From Liquidambar formosana (Eukaryota > Streptophyta > Magnoliopsida > Saxifragales > Altingiaceae): a stretch of 64,000 nucleotides of DNA. The position numbers were made by a program, and so were the translations under genes. The notes under the pieces are model-generated. The model had not been told where the DNA came from. It did no database searches and saw nothing but the letters and a program-made list of their open reading frames with translations. The DNA lies in contig CM077827.1 of assembly GCA_039720395.1 (NCBI GenBank), positions 16,913,822 to 16,977,821 of the forward strand. Direction: 5' to 3'. Within the stretch, counting starts at the first letter, position 1, and every line of letters begins with the position of its first letter. Below, piece after piece: positions 62,056 through 64,000 of the stretch.

Positions 62056-64000
62056 GTTTGCCCCTGAATGCAAACAGCAAGTTTCAGCTGGTTTTCTAAC
62101 TAGTTAATAACTAGAGGCAAGAGAATACTTACAGAAATTCGACTGTAAAGCATCAGTTAGTAATCTGGTCAACATGACACTATTTTATAAAGTGGTAAAT
62201 TTGGGTCGTACAATTTGGCTGGGTCAACGTGAACATGATTTATTTATTACATGGGTTAGGTGAGTTGATGTGATTACAGCCCAAAGACGATTAAGGTTAA
62301 CCCAAACTACTAACTTGTGTTGTGTTCAAGTCATGTTCATGGGTTGTGTCAAGCTCTGCAACCCCTACCCTAAAGCATAAGGCAAATCCTCCTTAAAGCT
62401 AGAGTGGTAACCTAAATGCCATCAATGTTATTTATGCCTCGTCAATTTACAAGGAAATGGAACCAAAACATCCATTTTTGTAATAGCAAAGCAATTGATG
62501 TCTGGAGCACTATGAGAAGAGGCAAGCGAGTGGCTCTTTGCTCTTCACTCGAGGCTCCACATATATACCATCTGATGGAAATAGTTTTTTTTTTTTTTTT
62601 TTTTTTCTTTTTTTTTTTTTCTTTTTTGGATGAAGTAAGAATTTTATTGAAAGAAAAAAAGAAAGAGCAAGTTTAACACTATGTTTTAACCAAAGGCTCA
62701 ATGTTGGTCCTTTGCATAGGCTTTGATGAAAGAACATTAATTTTTATGCTTGGACAATCTAAACAAAACTAACTACTTGGTCATGATGCTCAGGCAGTAT
62801 CAAATAGCATAATACAACACAGCAGCAATGATCCAGCAGTACACTTCCAAGAAATTTACTGAAAATAAAAAAACATGAACTAAATTTACTGCATTGCCTG
62901 AACTTATAATTATAAACTGGACTTCAGAACTTAGTTGCAACAACCTCCTATAACAAGCACTGTTCCTGCTTCAATACCTACCTAAAAACCGGAATTCAGT
63001 TGTGATAAAACTTTGAACCAACTTCAGATTAAGCTCTTAAGACACTGAACACTAATAGTATAGCTTAAAATCAGGGAAAAAAATGCATTCTAATAATTTA
63101 AAAGTAACAATTTACAATACAACAATGAACAATGTTCTATTTCTTTCTGATGTAGGTAGTAGACATGTTTCTTGATATTAATTGCTTTCTCACAAAATAC
63201 AAATTTGTTTGGCTGCTTCCAATACATTCCAACGTTGAACCAACTAAGAGCGAGTGCTTCCATGACAAACCCCCCCCCCCCCCCCCCCCCCCCCCCACAC
63301 CCCATAAATCCAACGCCACCTCATGTTTCCATAATTTGGATGAAAATCATATTTTTCTTTCAAAAAGAAAAAGAGAAGGAGAAGGAGGGGGGGTGTGGAA
63401 GAGGAAAAAGAATAGGAAAAAACACTTGCCTCACTGCCTGATTTATAAGCATACTGTATAATGTTTAAAGTTTAAACACTCATAAGCAGAGTCAACACAA
63501 AAACTAGCAAGTCAAATGTAATTCAACAACCAATTACACGCCAACTTTTGACTTGCTTCCACATGAACATGAAATTTGCAGTAACCTTAGCAAGTTAGCT
63601 CAGCATTCTATAAGTCTTTAAGGTAATGATAAAATTTAGCTTGGAGTAGAAGTATACAAGCCCTGAACAACAGTGAACAAGCGGAAAAAACCTCTTACTC
63701 TATGCTTTAACACCTACCATTCAACCTCTTGTAATTCCTTAGTGGTGACTGGTAATTCAGTAATCATTAGAAGCTCTATTATAAGACTAGTAAAGGACTA
63801 AAATACTAGTTAGCTAAGTAGCCCGGATAATTTAAAAGAACAGAGGAATCCATTTACGTCCACCGCAAAACTTTTTTGTCTTACACCCTCTAATATCTAA
63901 AAATAATATTTTGCCAATCCAACCGATAGATTAGCTTATGCATGTCATGCATGTTAAATTTCAAGTCAATCGAAGATTAGGAACTATGTCATCTATAAAG
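62056..64000. other. Ferredoxin upstream region (probable 5' UTR intron and promoter)
   Basis: No other gene is supported. The first exon of the ferredoxin transcript probably lies here, but I cannot place it. It contains an interrupted T run (62587-62625) and an exceptional run of 27 C (63270-63296). Confidence 0.45.
63270..63296. repeat. Poly-C run of 27
   Basis: An uninterrupted C homopolymer, the longest of several C or G runs in this window (others at about 32250, 41775 and 55966). Confidence 0.9.

Noticed and set aside
61877..62107. Plus-strand open frame across the ferredoxin start
   Set aside because: It is antisense to the ferredoxin transit-peptide coding sequence and has no domain of its own.
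63165..63461. Open frames with poly-proline or poly-glycine runs near 63.1-63.5 kb on both strands
   Set aside because: They are created by the 27-C homopolymer and have no domain or codon signal outside it.

Overview
This window is plant nuclear DNA. The evidence is intron-bearing genes, AT-rich intergenic sequence, plant-type Ty1/copia elements primed on initiator Met-tRNA, Stowaway- and Tourist-type MITEs, a Helitron, a tRNA-derived SINE, and plant-specific gene families (GH17 glucanase with a GPI-type tail, plastid 2Fe-2S ferredoxin, F-box protein). It is an angiosperm, probably a eudicot; I cannot name the species from sequence alone.

Layout. Positions 1-27876 are a nest of LTR retrotransposons with no host gene. 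Two minus-strand copia elements, A (about 1407-11487) and B (13821 to about 27180), were hit by plus-strand copia elements of a related subfamily. Element C (15739-25431) is complete, with two 1658-bp LTRs, a PBS, a PPT and the target duplication CGTGG; it sits inside B. A solo LTR, E, with target duplication GTCCT sits inside the 5' LTR of A and itself contains another solo LTR, F. A truncated Ty3/gypsy gag lies between A and B. A 100-bp assembly gap (27877-27976) ends the nest.

From 28 to 64 kb the DNA is gene-poor. It holds a dead F-box gene (30549-31670, minus), an intact three-exon GH17 beta-1,3-glucanase gene (40375-42550, minus) and an intact non-photosynthetic-type plastid ferredoxin gene (61600-62055, minus). 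Between them lie small repeats: a Stowaway MITE, a Tourist MITE, two elements with long terminal inverted repeats (one carrying an RNase H-type fragment), an array of hairpin units split by a gypsy-like solo LTR, a 0.42-kb foldback, stacked Helitron ends, a copia-type solo LTR, a SINE, other short repeats, and two segmental duplications.

The three host genes are independent and show no sign of acting together: glucan turnover at the cell surface (GH17), plastid electron transfer (ferredoxin), and a lost ubiquitin-ligase adaptor (F-box). The most interesting signal is the copia family. Element C has nearly identical LTRs, so it moved recently, yet its interior has no gag-pol reading frame, and related copies share some of the same decay. 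This suggests a non-autonomous family mobilised in trans.
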